Assembly (NCBI RefSeq): GCF_017726655.1
Contig: NZ_CP072308.1
Span: 2,176,501 to 2,240,500, forward strand
DNA length: 64,000 bases
Source of the DNA: Agrobacterium tumefaciens
GTDB taxonomy: Bacteria > Pseudomonadota > Alphaproteobacteria > Rhizobiales > Rhizobiaceae
Reading direction: 5' to 3'
Part shown: positions 8,952 through 20,200 of the stretch, in pieces
Layout: each line of letters opens with the position of its first letter
Position numbering within the stretch: position 1 is the first letter of the stretch
Position numbers and translations under genes: made by a program
Notes under the pieces: generated by a model
The model's input: the letters and a program-made list of their open reading frames with translations, nothing else
Databases searched by the model: none
Told to the model about the DNA's origin: nothing

Positions 8952-8980
8952 AAATGAAAAAGGCGGCCTGAGAGCCGCCT
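8952..8980 (-). terminator. terminator of the lolA gene
   Basis: Read on the minus strand, a stem AGGCGGC/GCCGCCT with a 6-nt loop is followed by TTTTTCATTTT. It lies 25 bp after the lolA stop codon. Confidence 0.9.
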
Positions 8981-9005
8981 TCACAGTATACATGGATAAG
9001 CAACA

Positions 9006-9680
9006 TTAGCCGCGCTTGCGTACTTCCTCATAATTGATGTTGAAGACGCGTTCATCGAGGTTCACGCCGGTCTGGACATTGAAGATCATGACCGTGGTGT
9101 CCTTGTTTTGGGCATCTGTCGTGGTCCATTGTCTGAGATCGAAGGTTTTGGGGTCGAACATCAGGGTGATGGTCGAATCACCGAATACGCTCTTGTCTCC
9201 GAGCACGATGGTGGTCAGATCGGACTCCTCCTTCACGTTCCGGACTTTCTGGTTGCTCAGATCGATCCTGTCGGAAAGAAGCAGGCTAAGCGGGGTCTTC
9301 GACAGCGGATAGAGGTCCCATGTCTTCAGCTTCATATTGCCGATGACGACATTCTTGCCATCGGAAATCACGCGCATGGGCGAAGGATCTTCATAATTGA
9401 AGCGGAGTTTGCCGGGACGTTCGATATAGAATTTGCCGCCGGTCTGTTCGCCGCGCGGGCCGAACTGCACGAATTCACCCATCATGGTTTTGACGGAAGA
9501 GAAGTGATTGGCGATTTTTTGCGCCGTTGCGGTATTGCCGGCCGCCTGGGCAAATGCGTCGAGCGGCGAAAGGCCGGCGATAACCGCAGCCATTGAAAAC
9601 GCTGTCAGCACGCCACGTCGCGTTACGCCGTTTTGTGTTGCGTTTGCGGTGGCCGTGTCGCCGGTGGTGAGGTCGTTCAT
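9006..9680 (-). CDS. lolA: LolA-family outer-membrane lipoprotein carrier
   Basis: This 224-aa protein resembles LolA, the periplasmic chaperone that ferries lipoproteins from LolCDE to the outer membrane. The mature part has the LolA pattern of a filled beta-sheet, with FVQFGPRGEQTGGKFYIERPGKLRF near the start. ATG 9680 was chosen because AAGGAG lies 6 nt upstream; an upstream in-frame ATG at 9731 lacks this. The signal region is long and contains TRRGVLTAF followed by a hydrophobic stretch and an Ala-X-Ala-type end, resembling a twin-arginine signal. It follows ftsK by 100 bp on the same strand. Confidence 0.85.
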   Translation of the reverse strand: MNDLTTGDTATANATQNGVTRRGVLTAFSMAAVIAGLSPLDAFAQAAGNTATAQKIANHFSSVKTMMGEFVQFGPRGEQTGGKFYIERPGKLRFNYEDPSPMRVISDGKNVVIGNMKLKTWDLYPLSKTPLSLLLSDRIDLSNQKVRNVKEESDLTTIVLGDKSVFGDSTITLMFDPKTFDLRQWTTTDAQNKDTTVMIFNVQTGVNLDERVFNINYEEVRKRG

Positions 9681-9780
9681 TCTATTCTCCTTCATCGCAG
9701 CGATTGTCCGCATAAAAGGCGGCGGCTTCATGACGTTGAAAGCGTGTAATAACGCTTCTTCGCCCCGCTTGGTTGCGGAC

Positions 9781-12456
9781 TTACCGCTCGATGATATCTG
9801 CTTCGGTCGGGACGAGGATTTCGCGTTTTCCGGCGTGGTTGGCGGGGCCGATGATGCCCTCCTGCTCCATCCGTTCGATCAGTGAGGCGGCGCGGTTGTA
9901 GCCGATGCCGAGACGGCGCTGCACATAGGAGGTCGAGGCTTTGCCATCGCGAAGTACGACGGCCACAGCCTGATCGTAGGGGTCTTCGGAATCAGAGAAG
10001 CTGCCACCGCCGGCCGGGCTCGCGCCTGCACCGTCCTCGTCTTCTTCTTCGGTGATTGCTTCCAGATACTCAGGCGACCCTTGTGTCTTCAGATAGGAAA
10101 CGATCTCTTCGACCTCGTTGTCGGAAACGAAGGGCCCGTGCACGCGCTGGATGCGTCCGCCGCCCGCCATATAGAGCATGTCGCCCATGCCGAGCAGCTG
10201 TTCGGCGCCCTGCTCTCCGAGGATCGTGCGGCTGTCGATCTTCGAGGTGACCTGGAACGAGATGCGGGTTGGGAAATTGGCCTTGATCGTGCCGGTGATG
10301 ACGTCGACCGAAGGACGCTGGGTGGCCATGATGACGTGGATGCCGGCCGCACGCGCCATTTGCGCCAGACGCTGTACCGCGCCTTCGATGTCCTTGCCGG
10401 CGACCATCATCAGGTCGGCCATCTCGTCGATGATGACGACGATATAGGGCAGGGGCTTCAGATCGAATTCTTCCGTCTCGTAGATCGCCTCGCCGGTCTG
10501 GCGGTCGAAGCCCGTCTGCACCGTGCGGGTGAGGATTTCGCCCTTGTCGAGCGCCTGCTGCACGCGGCTGTTGAAGCCGTCAATGTTGCGCACACCGATC
10601 TTCGACATCTTCTTGTAGCGCTCTTCCATCTCGCGCACGGTCCATTTCAGGGCCACGACGGCCTTCTTCGGATCGGTAACGACGGGGGAGAGCAGATGCG
10701 GAATGCCGTCATAGATCGACAGTTCCAGCATCTTCGGGTCGATCATGATCAGGCGGCACTGTTCCGGCGACATGCGGTAAAGTAGCGACAGGATCATGGT
10801 GTTGATGGCAACGGACTTGCCGGAACCGGTGGTGCCGGCAACCAGCAGGTGCGGCATCTTGGCGAGATCGGCGATGACGGGTTCGCCGCCGATGGTCTTG
10901 CCGAGCGCCATGGCAAGCTTCGCCTTGCTGTTTTCGAAGTCGCGGCTTCCGATCAGTTCTCGCAGGAACACAGTCTCGCGCGTCTGGTTCGGCAGTTCGA
11001 TGCCGATGGCATTGCGACCGGGAACGACCGCGACGCGGGCAGCGATTGCGCTCATGGAGCGGGCGATGTCATCGGCAAGGCCGATGACGCGCGACGATTT
11101 GATGCCGGGCGCCGGTTCCAGTTCGTACAACGTGACGACGGGGCCGGGGCGGACGTGGATGATTTCGCCCTTGACGCCGAAATCCTCGAGAACGCCTTCC
11201 AGAAGGCGGGCATTCTGCTCCAGCACTTCCTCGCTCAGCATGTTGTCACGTACGACATTTTTCGGTTCTGCCAGAAGATGGACGGTCGGCAGCTGGAAAC
11301 CATCGGCGGCGATGAACGAGGCCTGCGCCTCCCTGGCTACGCGCTCACTCGGTTTCGGGCGGGCGGAGGCGGCAGTTATTCTGGGCTGGCCACGTCCCGG
11401 TGCCTGGCGGGCGGTAAATTTCTGGTCGGTTTCGTCGCCGGAAAGAATACCGTTCGGCAGTCCGCGTCCATCCGCATCGAAAGACGGTTCATCGTCCATA
11501 TCATCGTCGTGATCGAGCGCGATCGACGGAGGGGACATCTGCCGGCGGGATGCGGCGCGTTCTTCGAAAGAGGGTTCCGCGCGCTGGTCGAGGCGGTTGA
11601 TCGCGGTTTTAAGGCGCGAGGGCTCGTTCAGCGTGCCGAATTCATATTCGTTAAAATCATAGGGATGCTCGAAGTCGTCGTGCAGGGATTTCGACTTCAG
11701 CCCGAACAGGCGGCGAAAGCGTGCCTGGGTGATGTACCAGTAATGGGCGATTGCACCAAAGGCGAGCATGTTGGCGAAGAAGCCTTCGCCATCGTCTTCA
11801 TCATCCTCTTCCGCTTGCCGGGCGGCGCGCGCCTTGCTTGTGGCGACAGGCGCGACTTCTTCGCGCTCCAGTTCCTCGTCGAGACCACCGACAATACCGG
11901 CGGCAAACAGCATCAGCCAGGCTGCCGGCGCAGCGAAAATAACGCCAAGCACCGTCGCAATGGTGCCTGTGGGATAGGCGCCGATGAAGAGTGCGGGGAA
12001 ACGCAGGATCATGTCACCGATCACCCCGCCGATGCCGTTGGGCAGGGGCCAGGTGATGGGTGCGGGGAAGCATCCGAGCGAGGCGGCGCAGACGATGGCG
12101 CCCGCAAGCCACGCGACGATGCGGGCGGGTATACGATTGAACCGTCGCCCGGCAATCAGCGCAATCGCCCAGGCGATGATGGGCAGGAACGAGATGATCG
12201 CGGAAAGCCCGAAGAATTGCATCACGATATCGGCAAAGATCGCGCCGCTGTAACCCAGAAGATTGGTAGGCTGGTTGCCGGTGGCATAGGACAGGCTCGG
12301 ATCAGCCACATTCCATGTGGCGAGTGCGGCAATGCCGAGCGCAATCGTCGCCAAAAGAGCAAAACCGGCGAGAGCCATGATCTGACGCACGAAAAATGCC
12401 GTCAACACGAAGCGTGTGTGACGACCATCGAATGTCGGAGAATGCATTCTGCCCAT
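9781..12456 (-). CDS. ftsK: FtsK/SpoIIIE DNA translocase
   Basis: This 891-aa protein couples chromosome segregation to cell division. It has hydrophobic N-terminal membrane segments at about residues 25-200 and an acidic, poorly ordered linker at about 205-390. The hexameric motor domain carries Walker A GTTGSGKS near 540 and Walker [12 protein letters not shown] near 672. The C-terminal gamma winged-helix domain (about 815-885) includes [22 protein letters not shown], which reads KOPS-type DNA sites. The linker is shorter than in E. coli FtsK. The start may be 12456 or the ATG at 12447. Confidence 0.96.
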   Translation of the reverse strand: MGRMHSPTFDGRHTRFVLTAFFVRQIMALAGFALLATIALGIAALATWNVADPSLSYATGNQPTNLLGYSGAIFADIVMQFFGLSAIISFLPIIAWAIALIAGRRFNRIPARIVAWLAGAIVCAASLGCFPAPITWPLPNGIGGVIGDMILRFPALFIGAYPTGTIATVLGVIFAAPAAWLMLFAAGIVGGLDEELEREEVAPVATSKARAARQAEEDDEDDGEGFFANMLAFGAIAHYWYITQARFRRLFGLKSKSLHDDFEHPYDFNEYEFGTLNEPSRLKTAINRLDQRAEPSFEERAASRRQMSPPSIALDHDDDMDDEPSFDADGRGLPNGILSGDETDQKFTARQAPGRGQPRITAASARPKPSERVAREAQASFIAADGFQLPTVHLLAEPKNVVRDNMLSEEVLEQNARLLEGVLEDFGVKGEIIHVRPGPVVTLYELEPAPGIKSSRVIGLADDIARSMSAIAARVAVVPGRNAIGIELPNQTRETVFLRELIGSRDFENSKAKLAMALGKTIGGEPVIADLAKMPHLLVAGTTGSGKSVAINTMILSLLYRMSPEQCRLIMIDPKMLELSIYDGIPHLLSPVVTDPKKAVVALKWTVREMEERYKKMSKIGVRNIDGFNSRVQQALDKGEILTRTVQTGFDRQTGEAIYETEEFDLKPLPYIVVIIDEMADLMMVAGKDIEGAVQRLAQMARAAGIHVIMATQRPSVDVITGTIKANFPTRISFQVTSKIDSRTILGEQGAEQLLGMGDMLYMAGGGRIQRVHGPFVSDNEVEEIVSYLKTQGSPEYLEAITEEEDEDGAGASPAGGGSFSDSEDPYDQAVAVVLRDGKASTSYVQRRLGIGYNRAASLIERMEQEGIIGPANHAGKREILVPTEADIIER

Positions 12457-12594
12457 GTCCCTGAACCCGTCGCTTTTTCTGGTTTCGGCAAGATCGGCTG
12501 GTGACCGAATCCCGGATTGACAGGGAAAGCTAACCGGTTGCTGGTTAATGTCGTGTTAACCATGCGCCTTTTTGCGGCGGCCTCCGGATTTACG

Positions 12595-12623
12595 GCAAAG
12601 AAAAAGGCCCGCCGAAGCGGGCC
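12595..12623 (-). terminator. terminator of the glnK-amtB operon
   Basis: On the minus strand, stem GGCCCGC/GCGGGCC with a 4-nt TTCG loop is followed by TTTTTCTTT. It lies about 40 bp beyond the amtB stop codon. Confidence 0.93.
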
Positions 12624-12663
12624 TTCTTTTGGGTAAGGGGATGGAGAACCCCTTTTCCCGATA

Positions 12664-14013
12664 TCAGGAGTGGTAAGCGGCTTCGCCGTGGGTCGCAAGG
12701 TCGAGACCTTCGCGCTCGGCTTCGACCGGGACGCGAAGCCCGACGATCACGTCGACGATCTTGTAAAGGATCGCGGAGACGATGGCGCACCAGACGATGG
12801 TGATGGCGACGGCAACGAACTGCGTCCAGACCTGCGAGGCGATGGAGAATTCAGGCTTGCCAGTGCCGCCGAGCAGAGGCGAGGTGAAGATGCCGGTGCC
12901 GAGTGCGCCGATGATGCCGCCGATACCGTGGACGCCGAAGACGTCAGCGGTGTCGTCGTAACCGAACTTGTTCTTCACAACGGAGACGAAGAAGTAGCAG
13001 ATCGGCGAGACAATAAGGCCGAGAACGATGGCGCCCATCGGACCAACAGAGCCTGCAGCCGGCGTGACGGCAACGAGGCCGGCGATCATGCCCGAAGCGG
13101 CACCCAGCATGGAGGCCTTGCCGCGGGTGAAGCTTTCAACCAGCGACCAGGAAACGATTGCTGCTGCGGTGGCGAGGAAGGTGTTCATGGTTGCGAGAAC
13201 CGCACCGCCGGATGCTTCCAGGTTGGAGCCGGCGTTGAAACCGAACCAGCCGAACCACAGCATGGCTGCGCCAACCAGCGTCAGCGTCATGGAGTGAGGA
13301 GCCATCATGTCCTTGCCGAAGCCAGTACGCTTGCCGACCATGATCGCGCCGATCAGACCGGCGATACCGGCGTTGATGTGAACGACCGTGCCGCCAGCGA
13401 AGTCGAGAGCGCCCATGCCGAAGATCAGGCCGTTTGCGTCCCACACCATATGTGCGACCGGGAAATAAACGAAGGTGGCCCACAGGATGGTGAAAAGAAT
13501 GACTGCCGAGAACTTCACGCGTTCCGCGAAAGCGCCGATGATCAGCGCAGGTGTAATCGCCGCAAAGGTCATCTGGAAGGCGATAAAGGTGTATTCGTAG
13601 ATCACGACGCCCTGGGAGAAGGTTGCCGAGGTGCTGTCAAGCGTAACGCCATTCAGGAACAGCTTGCCGAAACCGCCAAAATAGGGGCCGGTGCCGCCGC
13701 CGAAGGCGAAGGAGTAACCGTAGATGACCCATACGAGCATCATGACGGCCGTGATGACCGTGCACTGCATCAGGACGGAGAGCATGTTCTTGGTGCGGAC
13801 GAGGCCGCCGTAAAAAAGGGCCAGACCCGGAAGGATCATGAACAGCACGAGGATGGTCGCGACGTACATGAATGCGGTATCGGCTTTTTCCGGAACGGGA
13901 GCGGCCGCGGCCACTGCCGGCGCTGCATCCTGGGCAAAGGCGATGGCCGGTGCCATCAGGGCCGTCGCTGCGGCGCCCAGCTTGCCGAGCGTCAAAAACT
14001 TGTTGAGTTGCAT
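12664..14013 (-). CDS. amtB: ammonium transporter AmtB
   Basis: This 449-aa Amt/MEP/Rh-family membrane protein has a cleavable-looking N-terminal signal ending in AFAQDA and about eleven membrane helices. The family pattern is complete: GLALFYGG, DFAGGTVVHINAG with the pore histidine, and FGVHGIGGIIGALGTG near the C-terminus. It imports ammonium and is blocked by unmodified GlnK under nitrogen sufficiency. It follows glnK by 29 bp and should be cotranscribed from the sigma-54 type promoter upstream of glnK. Confidence 0.96.
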   Translation of the reverse strand: MQLNKFLTLGKLGAAATALMAPAIAFAQDAAPAVAAAAPVPEKADTAFMYVATILVLFMILPGLALFYGGLVRTKNMLSVLMQCTVITAVMMLVWVIYGYSFAFGGGTGPYFGGFGKLFLNGVTLDSTSATFSQGVVIYEYTFIAFQMTFAAITPALIIGAFAERVKFSAVILFTILWATFVYFPVAHMVWDANGLIFGMGALDFAGGTVVHINAGIAGLIGAIMVGKRTGFGKDMMAPHSMTLTLVGAAMLWFGWFGFNAGSNLEASGGAVLATMNTFLATAAAIVSWSLVESFTRGKASMLGAASGMIAGLVAVTPAAGSVGPMGAIVLGLIVSPICYFFVSVVKNKFGYDDTADVFGVHGIGGIIGALGTGIFTSPLLGGTGKPEFSIASQVWTQFVAVAITIVWCAIVSAILYKIVDVIVGLRVPVEAEREGLDLATHGEAAYHS

Positions 14014-14042
14014 GTTTGGAAAACTCCCCTGTCAGCCGTGCT

Positions 14043-14519
<477 letters not shown>

Positions 14520-14604
14520 TTATGTGTCGGGCGTCTGAAAAAGGTGCATTTGTCGCCCAAAAAAGCGTCTATAAAATGTGCGATTTTTCCAAAAAGCGCA
14601 TTAT

Positions 14605-15489
14605 TTAATCATTTGCCCTTTTGCGGATCAAACCCTCCTGCGCGACAGAGGCGATCAGTTCACCATCTCTGGTGAAAATATTGCCACGGGTCAGCCCCCT
14701 GGCGCCGGATGCGCTCGGGCTGTCCTGTGTGTAAAGCAGCCAGTCGTCGAGCCGGCAAGGTCGGTGGAACCACATGGCATGGTCGAGACTCGCTACCTGA
14801 ATGGACGGGTCGAAGATGGTCGTCCCGTGGGCATAGAGCGAGGTGTCGAGCAGGGTCATGTCAGAGAGATAAGCGAGGATGGCGGATTGCAGGCGCGGAT
14901 CGTCCGGCACGGTTCCAACGGCGCGGACCCAGATATCCTGCTGTGGCTCCAGCTTTTCCTTGGAGATATAGTGGGTTAGCGAGACAGGCCTGATCTCGAT
15001 CGGCCGCTTGTTGCTCCAGTAGTTGCGGATCGAAGCGGGCGCCTTTGCGAGGAAGGCCGCCTGCATCTGTTCCTCGCTCATCAGTTTTTCAGGCGGCGTC
15101 ACATCCGGCATCCGGATCTGATGGGTAAAGCCGTCCTCGAATATCTGAAACGACGCCGACATGGAAAAAATTGCCTTGCCGTGCTGGATCGCCACTACCC
15201 GGCGGGTGCAGAAACTGGCGCCGTCGCGGATGCGCTCCACCTGATAGACGATTGGCACCACCGGGTCGCCGGGGCGCATAAAATAAGCGTGCAACGAGTG
15301 CACGAAGCGGTCGTCATCCACGGTCCTCTGCGCGGCGATCAGGGCCTGCGCAATCACCTGGCCGCCAAAAACCCGTTGCCAGCCGATCTGCGGGCTTTCG
15401 CCCCGGTAGAGGTTCTCCTCCAGCTTTTCGAGATCGAGCGTGGCGATAAGATTTGCCATCGGGTCTGACGATTGCAAGGGATGCGACAT
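14605..15489 (-). CDS. tesB: acyl-CoA thioesterase II
   Basis: This 294-aa double-hotdog thioesterase hydrolyses acyl-CoA to free fatty acid and CoA. It shows the family segments GGQVIAQALIAA, HSLHAYFMRPGD, SLDHAMWFHRP (with the catalytic Asp) and SVAQEGLIR (with the catalytic Gln). ATG 15489 has GGAGCAGG upstream and matches the usual N-terminus; a longer frame from 15555 would overlap the divergent gene's promoter. It is divergent from the ubiH-like gene across 86 bp. Confidence 0.92.
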   Translation of the reverse strand: MSHPLQSSDPMANLIATLDLEKLEENLYRGESPQIGWQRVFGGQVIAQALIAAQRTVDDDRFVHSLHAYFMRPGDPVVPIVYQVERIRDGASFCTRRVVAIQHGKAIFSMSASFQIFEDGFTHQIRMPDVTPPEKLMSEEQMQAAFLAKAPASIRNYWSNKRPIEIRPVSLTHYISKEKLEPQQDIWVRAVGTVPDDPRLQSAILAYLSDMTLLDTSLYAHGTTIFDPSIQVASLDHAMWFHRPCRLDDWLLYTQDSPSASGARGLTRGNIFTRDGELIASVAQEGLIRKRAND

Positions 15490-15575
15490 TTTTTCGGCCT
15501 GCTCCGGCTGTAGGAAGACGTCACATGGTCTATAGTGCCCAGATGATGCGTGCACAAGATTTGAGGAGAAGCGCG

Positions 15576-16790
15576 ATGCTGGACGTTGTGGTTGCAGGTG
15601 GCGGATATGTCGGTCTTTCCGTCGCTGTCGCCATCAAGCAGGCGGCGCCGCACCTTCAGGTGCAGGTTGTCGAGGCTGCTCCCGAGGAGGTCTGGAAGAA
15701 GGATGTCCGCGCCTCGGCGATCATTGCAGCGGCCACGCGTATGCTCGAGGTCTTCGGTATCTGGAGCGACATCGAAACGGAAGCGCAGCCGATCAACAGG
15801 ATGATCGTGACCGATTCGAAAACCGCCGATCCTGTACGCCCCGTCTTTCTGACCTTTGATGGGGCCGTAGAGGAGGGGAGGCCGTTCGCCCACATGGTTC
15901 CGAACGTCGCGCTCGTCGGCGCATTGCGCGGCCTGTGTGAGCGTTTGGGCATTGAAATTCGCCATGGTCTCAGCGTCTCCGGCTTTACCGCCGGTCCGCA
16001 ATCGACAGCAATCACCCTTTCCGATGGCTCCTCGCTTGATGCGCGATTGCTCGTTGCCTGCGACGGTGTCCGCTCGGCTCTTCGGGATATGGCTGGGATC
16101 AAGACCGTGCACTGGGCCTACGACCAGTCGGGCATCGTGACGACCGTTGAGCATGAGCGGTCGCACGAGGGCTGCGCCGAGGAGCATTTCCTGCCATCCG
16201 GACCCTTCGCCATTTTGCCCCTGAAGGGCAACCGGTCTTCGCTGGTATGGACCGAACGCACGGCAGATGCGGACAGGCTGGTCGCTTCCGACGATCTTGT
16301 CTTCGAAGAGGAACTGGAGCGCCGGTTCGGCCACAAGCTCGGCCCCATCCGTCCTGTCGGGCCACGGCGCGCCTTCCCGCTCGGGCTTACGCTGGCGCGT
16401 TCATTCGTTGCGCCACGCATTGCACTTGCGGGGGATGCCGCCCACGGCATCCACCCGATTTCGGGTCAGGGCCTCAATCTTGGTTTCAAGGATGTGGCGG
16501 CTCTTGCCGAAACGGTGGTCGAAGCCGATCGCCTCGGGCTTGATATCGGCTCTCTCAACGTTCTGGAGCGTTACCAGTCCTGGCGCCGCTTTGACACGTT
16601 GCGGATGGGCGTGACGACCGACGTGCTGAACCGGCTTTTCTCCAACGATATCGGACCCATCCGTATCATAAGGGATTTTGGCCTGGGGGTCGTGGACCGT
16701 CTGCCGGGTCTGAAATCCTATTTCATCGATCAAGCCGCCGGCACCACGGGCGCCAATGGACCGCGCCTGCTTGCCGGCGAGGCGCTTTGA
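15576..16790 (+). CDS. UbiH/COQ6-family FAD-dependent ubiquinone biosynthesis hydroxylase
   Basis: This 404-aa flavoprotein monooxygenase has the three class A motifs: N-terminal GGGYVGLSVA, ACDGVRSALR (DG motif near residue 160) and ALAGDAAHGIHPISGQGLNLGFKD (GD motif near 285). The last matches the ubiquinone-ring hydroxylase signature. It probably hydroxylates the ubiquinone ring. Which position it acts on cannot be told from sequence, because alphaproteobacterial UbiH/UbiL/UbiM-type enzymes overlap. ATG 15576 has AGGAG 8 nt upstream. Confidence 0.88.
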   Translation: MLDVVVAGGGYVGLSVAVAIKQAAPHLQVQVVEAAPEEVWKKDVRASAIIAAATRMLEVFGIWSDIETEAQPINRMIVTDSKTADPVRPVFLTFDGAVEEGRPFAHMVPNVALVGALRGLCERLGIEIRHGLSVSGFTAGPQSTAITLSDGSSLDARLLVACDGVRSALRDMAGIKTVHWAYDQSGIVTTVEHERSHEGCAEEHFLPSGPFAILPLKGNRSSLVWTERTADADRLVASDDLVFEEELERRFGHKLGPIRPVGPRRAFPLGLTLARSFVAPRIALAGDAAHGIHPISGQGLNLGFKDVAALAETVVEADRLGLDIGSLNVLERYQSWRRFDTLRMGVTTDVLNRLFSNDIGPIRIIRDFGLGVVDRLPGLKSYFIDQAAGTTGANGPRLLAGEAL

Positions 16791-17219
16791 TCAATGGTTG
16801 TCGATAGCGTGAGGCGCTATATCGACCTTGATGCTTGACAGCCGATTCTGTTCTGGTGCGCGCTTACAAAGCTGAATCCGGCCAAAGACTTACCTGGATT
16901 CATAATCTTGTATGAGTTGTGTGACCGGGACCCAGATGTTGCGGAGAACAAAAGCTGAATCGGCAGGAGTCTGCGATTCGTATTCGATTCGTTCGCAGAC
17001 TGTTCCGTTACCGAATCGATTACCGATTTGCCGGATTCTTTTTGTACCTTCAACCCGCTGAATATGCACATGAAATTCGCCGCAGTCATTCTGCCGGGAC
17101 AGTTTGCGGAGAAGCGCTATTGCCTTTGTCCGCAGGCGTTGCCATGTGTGGTGGGTTCGGCCTGCATCTGAAATGGAAGGGGCGCGACAAGCAATTGAAG
17201 TCGATTCGCGGATAGTACG
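16791..17219. other. 429-bp gap with two hairpins, candidate small RNA or regulatory region
   Basis: No credible protein. Just after the ubiH-like stop is a hairpin at 16800-16826 (GTCGATA-GCG / CGC-TA-TATCGAC) without a T run. A second perfect 9-bp inverted repeat, AGTCTGCGA/TCGCAGACT, spans 16968-17001 with a 16-nt loop. TTCTTTTTGT follows at about 17036. The last 200 bp should hold the helicase promoter. A 90-codon minus-strand frame at 16817-17089 lacks family resemblance. Confidence 0.4.
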
Positions 17220-20200
17220 TTGAATTTTCGCCCCATGATCCTGAGCGGCCGCGGTGTCACGGCCGTTCTCGGCCCCACCAATACCGGCAAGACCCATTAC
17301 GCCATTGAGCGGATGGTCGCACACGGCAGCGGTGTCATCGGCCTGCCGCTGCGTCTGCTGGCGCGCGAGGTCTATACGCGCCTTGTCGAGAAGGTCGGTG
17401 CGCCAAATGTGGCGCTGATAACCGGCGAAGAAAAAATCGCACCGCCCAAAGCCAAATATTCCGTCTGCACCGTGGAAGCCATGCCGCGCGAGACGACGGC
17501 CGCCTTTGTCGCGATCGACGAGGTGCAACTGGCCGGCGATCTTGAGCGCGGGCACATTTTCACCGACCGGGTATTGCATCTTCGCGGGCGTGAAGAAACG
17601 CTGCTTCTGGGGGCGGGCACGATGCGCCCCATTCTTGAAAAGCTGCTGCCGGGCATAACGGTGGTCGAGCGGCCGCGTCTGTCGCAGCTTTTTTATGCCG
17701 GCCAGAAGAAGATTACGCGCCTGCCGCAGCGCACCGCAATCGTGGCTTTCTCCGCGGATGAGGTCTACGCCATCGCCGAACTGGTGCGTCGCCAGCGCGG
17801 TGGTGCGGCTGTCGTGCTGGGGGCGTTGTCGCCGCGCACGCGCAATGCCCAGGTGGGCCTCTACCAGTCCGGCGATGTCGAATATCTGGTGGCGACGGAT
17901 GCCATCGGCATGGGCCTCAATCTCGATGTCGACCACGTCGCTTTCGCGCAGGACCGAAAATTCGACGGCTACCAGTTCCGTAATCTCAACCCGGGTGAAA
18001 TCGGGCAGATTGCGGGCCGTGCCGGCCGTCATCTACGCGATGGCACCTTCGGCGTGACGGGCCGGGTCGACCCGTTCGATGACGAGCTTGTGGAGCGGAT
18101 CGAAAGCCATCAGTTCGATTCGGTAAAGGTGCTGCAATGGCGGACGAAGAATTTCGATTTTTCATCCATCGCCAATCTGCGCGCCAGCCTTGATGCCGCA
18201 CCGTCGATACAGGGCCTTTCACGCGCCCTGCCAGCGATCGACCAACAGGCGCTCGAATATCTCTCCCGCTACCCTGAGATCATCGATGTGACGACAACGG
18301 ATGCGCGGGTGGAAAAACTCTGGGAGGCCTGCGCGCTGCCCGATTATCGCCGCATCGCGCCCGCACAGCATGCCGATCTGATCTCCACGCTCTATTTCGA
18401 CCTCGTCAAACGCGGGACGGTGAACGAGGATTTCATGGCCGAGCAAGTGCGCCGCGCCGACCGCACGGATGGTGAAATCGATACCTTGTCTGCAAGGATT
18501 GCGCAGATCAGAACATGGACTTATGTATCGAACCGCCCAGGATGGCTTGCCGATCCGACACACTGGCAAGAAAAGACTCGGGAAATCGAGGATCGATTGT
18601 CCGATGCGCTACATGAAAGGTTGACGAAACGCTTTGTTGATCGCAGGACATCTGTGCTCATGAGGCGCCTGAGAGAGAATGCGATGCTTGAAGCTGAAAT
18701 CAGTGTAAATGGTGATGTCTTCGTAGAAGGTCATCACGTCGGCCAATTGGCCGGGTTCCGGTTCACGCCGGTGCCGGGAATGGAAGGGCCGGATCAGAAG
18801 GCCGTGCAAGGTGCTGCCCAAAAGGCGCTCGCTCTCGAATACGAGGCGCGGGCCGCGCGTCTGCACGCCAGTGGAAATGGCGATCTTGCTTTGAGCTCCG
18901 ATGGTCTGGTTCGCTGGTTGGGCGAGCCGGTGGCCCGCCTTTCGTCCGGCGACAATATCATGAAGCCGCGGGTGATCCTGCTGGCTGACGACCAGCTGAG
19001 CGGTAATGCCCGCGATCACGCGCTGGCGCGGGTCGAGCGTTTCGTCAATCACCAGATTGCCACCGTGCTGAAGCCGCTGGACGATATTTCCCGTGCCGAG
19101 GACCTTCAGGGTCTCGCGAAGGGCCTGGCGTTCCAGCTGGTCGAAAATCTGGGTGTGCTGTTCCGCCGCGATGTCGCTGACGACGTCAAGTCGCTCGATC
19201 AGGATGCGCGCGCCTCCATGCGCCGCTACGGTGTGCGTTTCGGTGCCTATCATGTGTTCCTGCCAGCGCTTCTGAAGCCCGCCCCAGCGGAGCTTGTGAC
19301 GCTGCTCTGGGCACTGAAAAACGACGGTCTCGGCAAGCCCGGTTATGGCGACCTCATTCCGGTTCTCGCAGCCGGCCGCACGTCCGTTGTCACGGATGCA
19401 AGCTTCGAGCGCATGTTCTACAAGCTCGCCGGGTTCCGCTTCCTCGGCAAGCGCGCCGTGCGCATCGACATTCTCGAGCGCCTGGCCGATCTCATCCGCC
19501 CGCTGCTGCAGTGGAAGCCTGGCCAGCAGCCGCGTCCTGAAGGCGCCTATGATGGTCGCCGTTTCACGACCACCACCGCGATGCTTTCCATTCTGGGCGC
19601 GACGCTCGATGATATGGAAGAAATCCTGAAGGGCCTTGGCTACCGCGCCGATCAGGTGACGGCGGAAGAGGCGCAGGCGTTCCTCGCCAGCCATGCCGGC
19701 ACGCCGGCTCCTGCTGCTGCAGACGCGGCGGCGGTTGAAGAGGAAGGCGCAGAAGGCGAGCAGGAAGAGACGGCGTCAGAAGAGCAGGCGTCACAATCCG
19801 AAGCCGTTGCGGAAGGCGAAGCCGCCGCCGAGGCACCTGTTGCTGAGGCTGTCAGCCCGGAGGTCGTCGCCGCCGAAGCTGCCCCGGAAGGGGCAGAGGC
19901 CGCCGAGCCCAAGCCGGTTCTTCTGTGGCGTCCAGGTGGTCGTAACGACAATCAGCGCGGTGACAACCGCCGTCCCGGCAACCGCGGTCAAGGCCGTGGC
20001 GAGGGCGCTCGCGAGCAAGGCGAGCGTCGTGGCGAAGGCCGTCGCGATAACCGCGATGGCGGCAATCGCGAGGCGGCCAATCGCAATGGCGATGGCGAGC
20101 GCAAGCGTGATGGTGGTCGGCCGGACCGTGGCAACAACCGCAACAACGACCGTCACGATCGTGGCGAGCGTAAGGATCGTCCGGAGCGCAATGACCGTGG

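Noticed and set aside
10849..12504. 551-codon plus-strand frame opposite ftsK
   Set aside because: It is antisense to a clear FtsK gene in high-GC DNA, has no family motifs, and results from codon bias on the opposite strand.
16817..17089. 90-codon minus-strand frame in the gap before the helicase
   Set aside because: No ribosome binding site or family resemblance; overlaps the inverted repeat.
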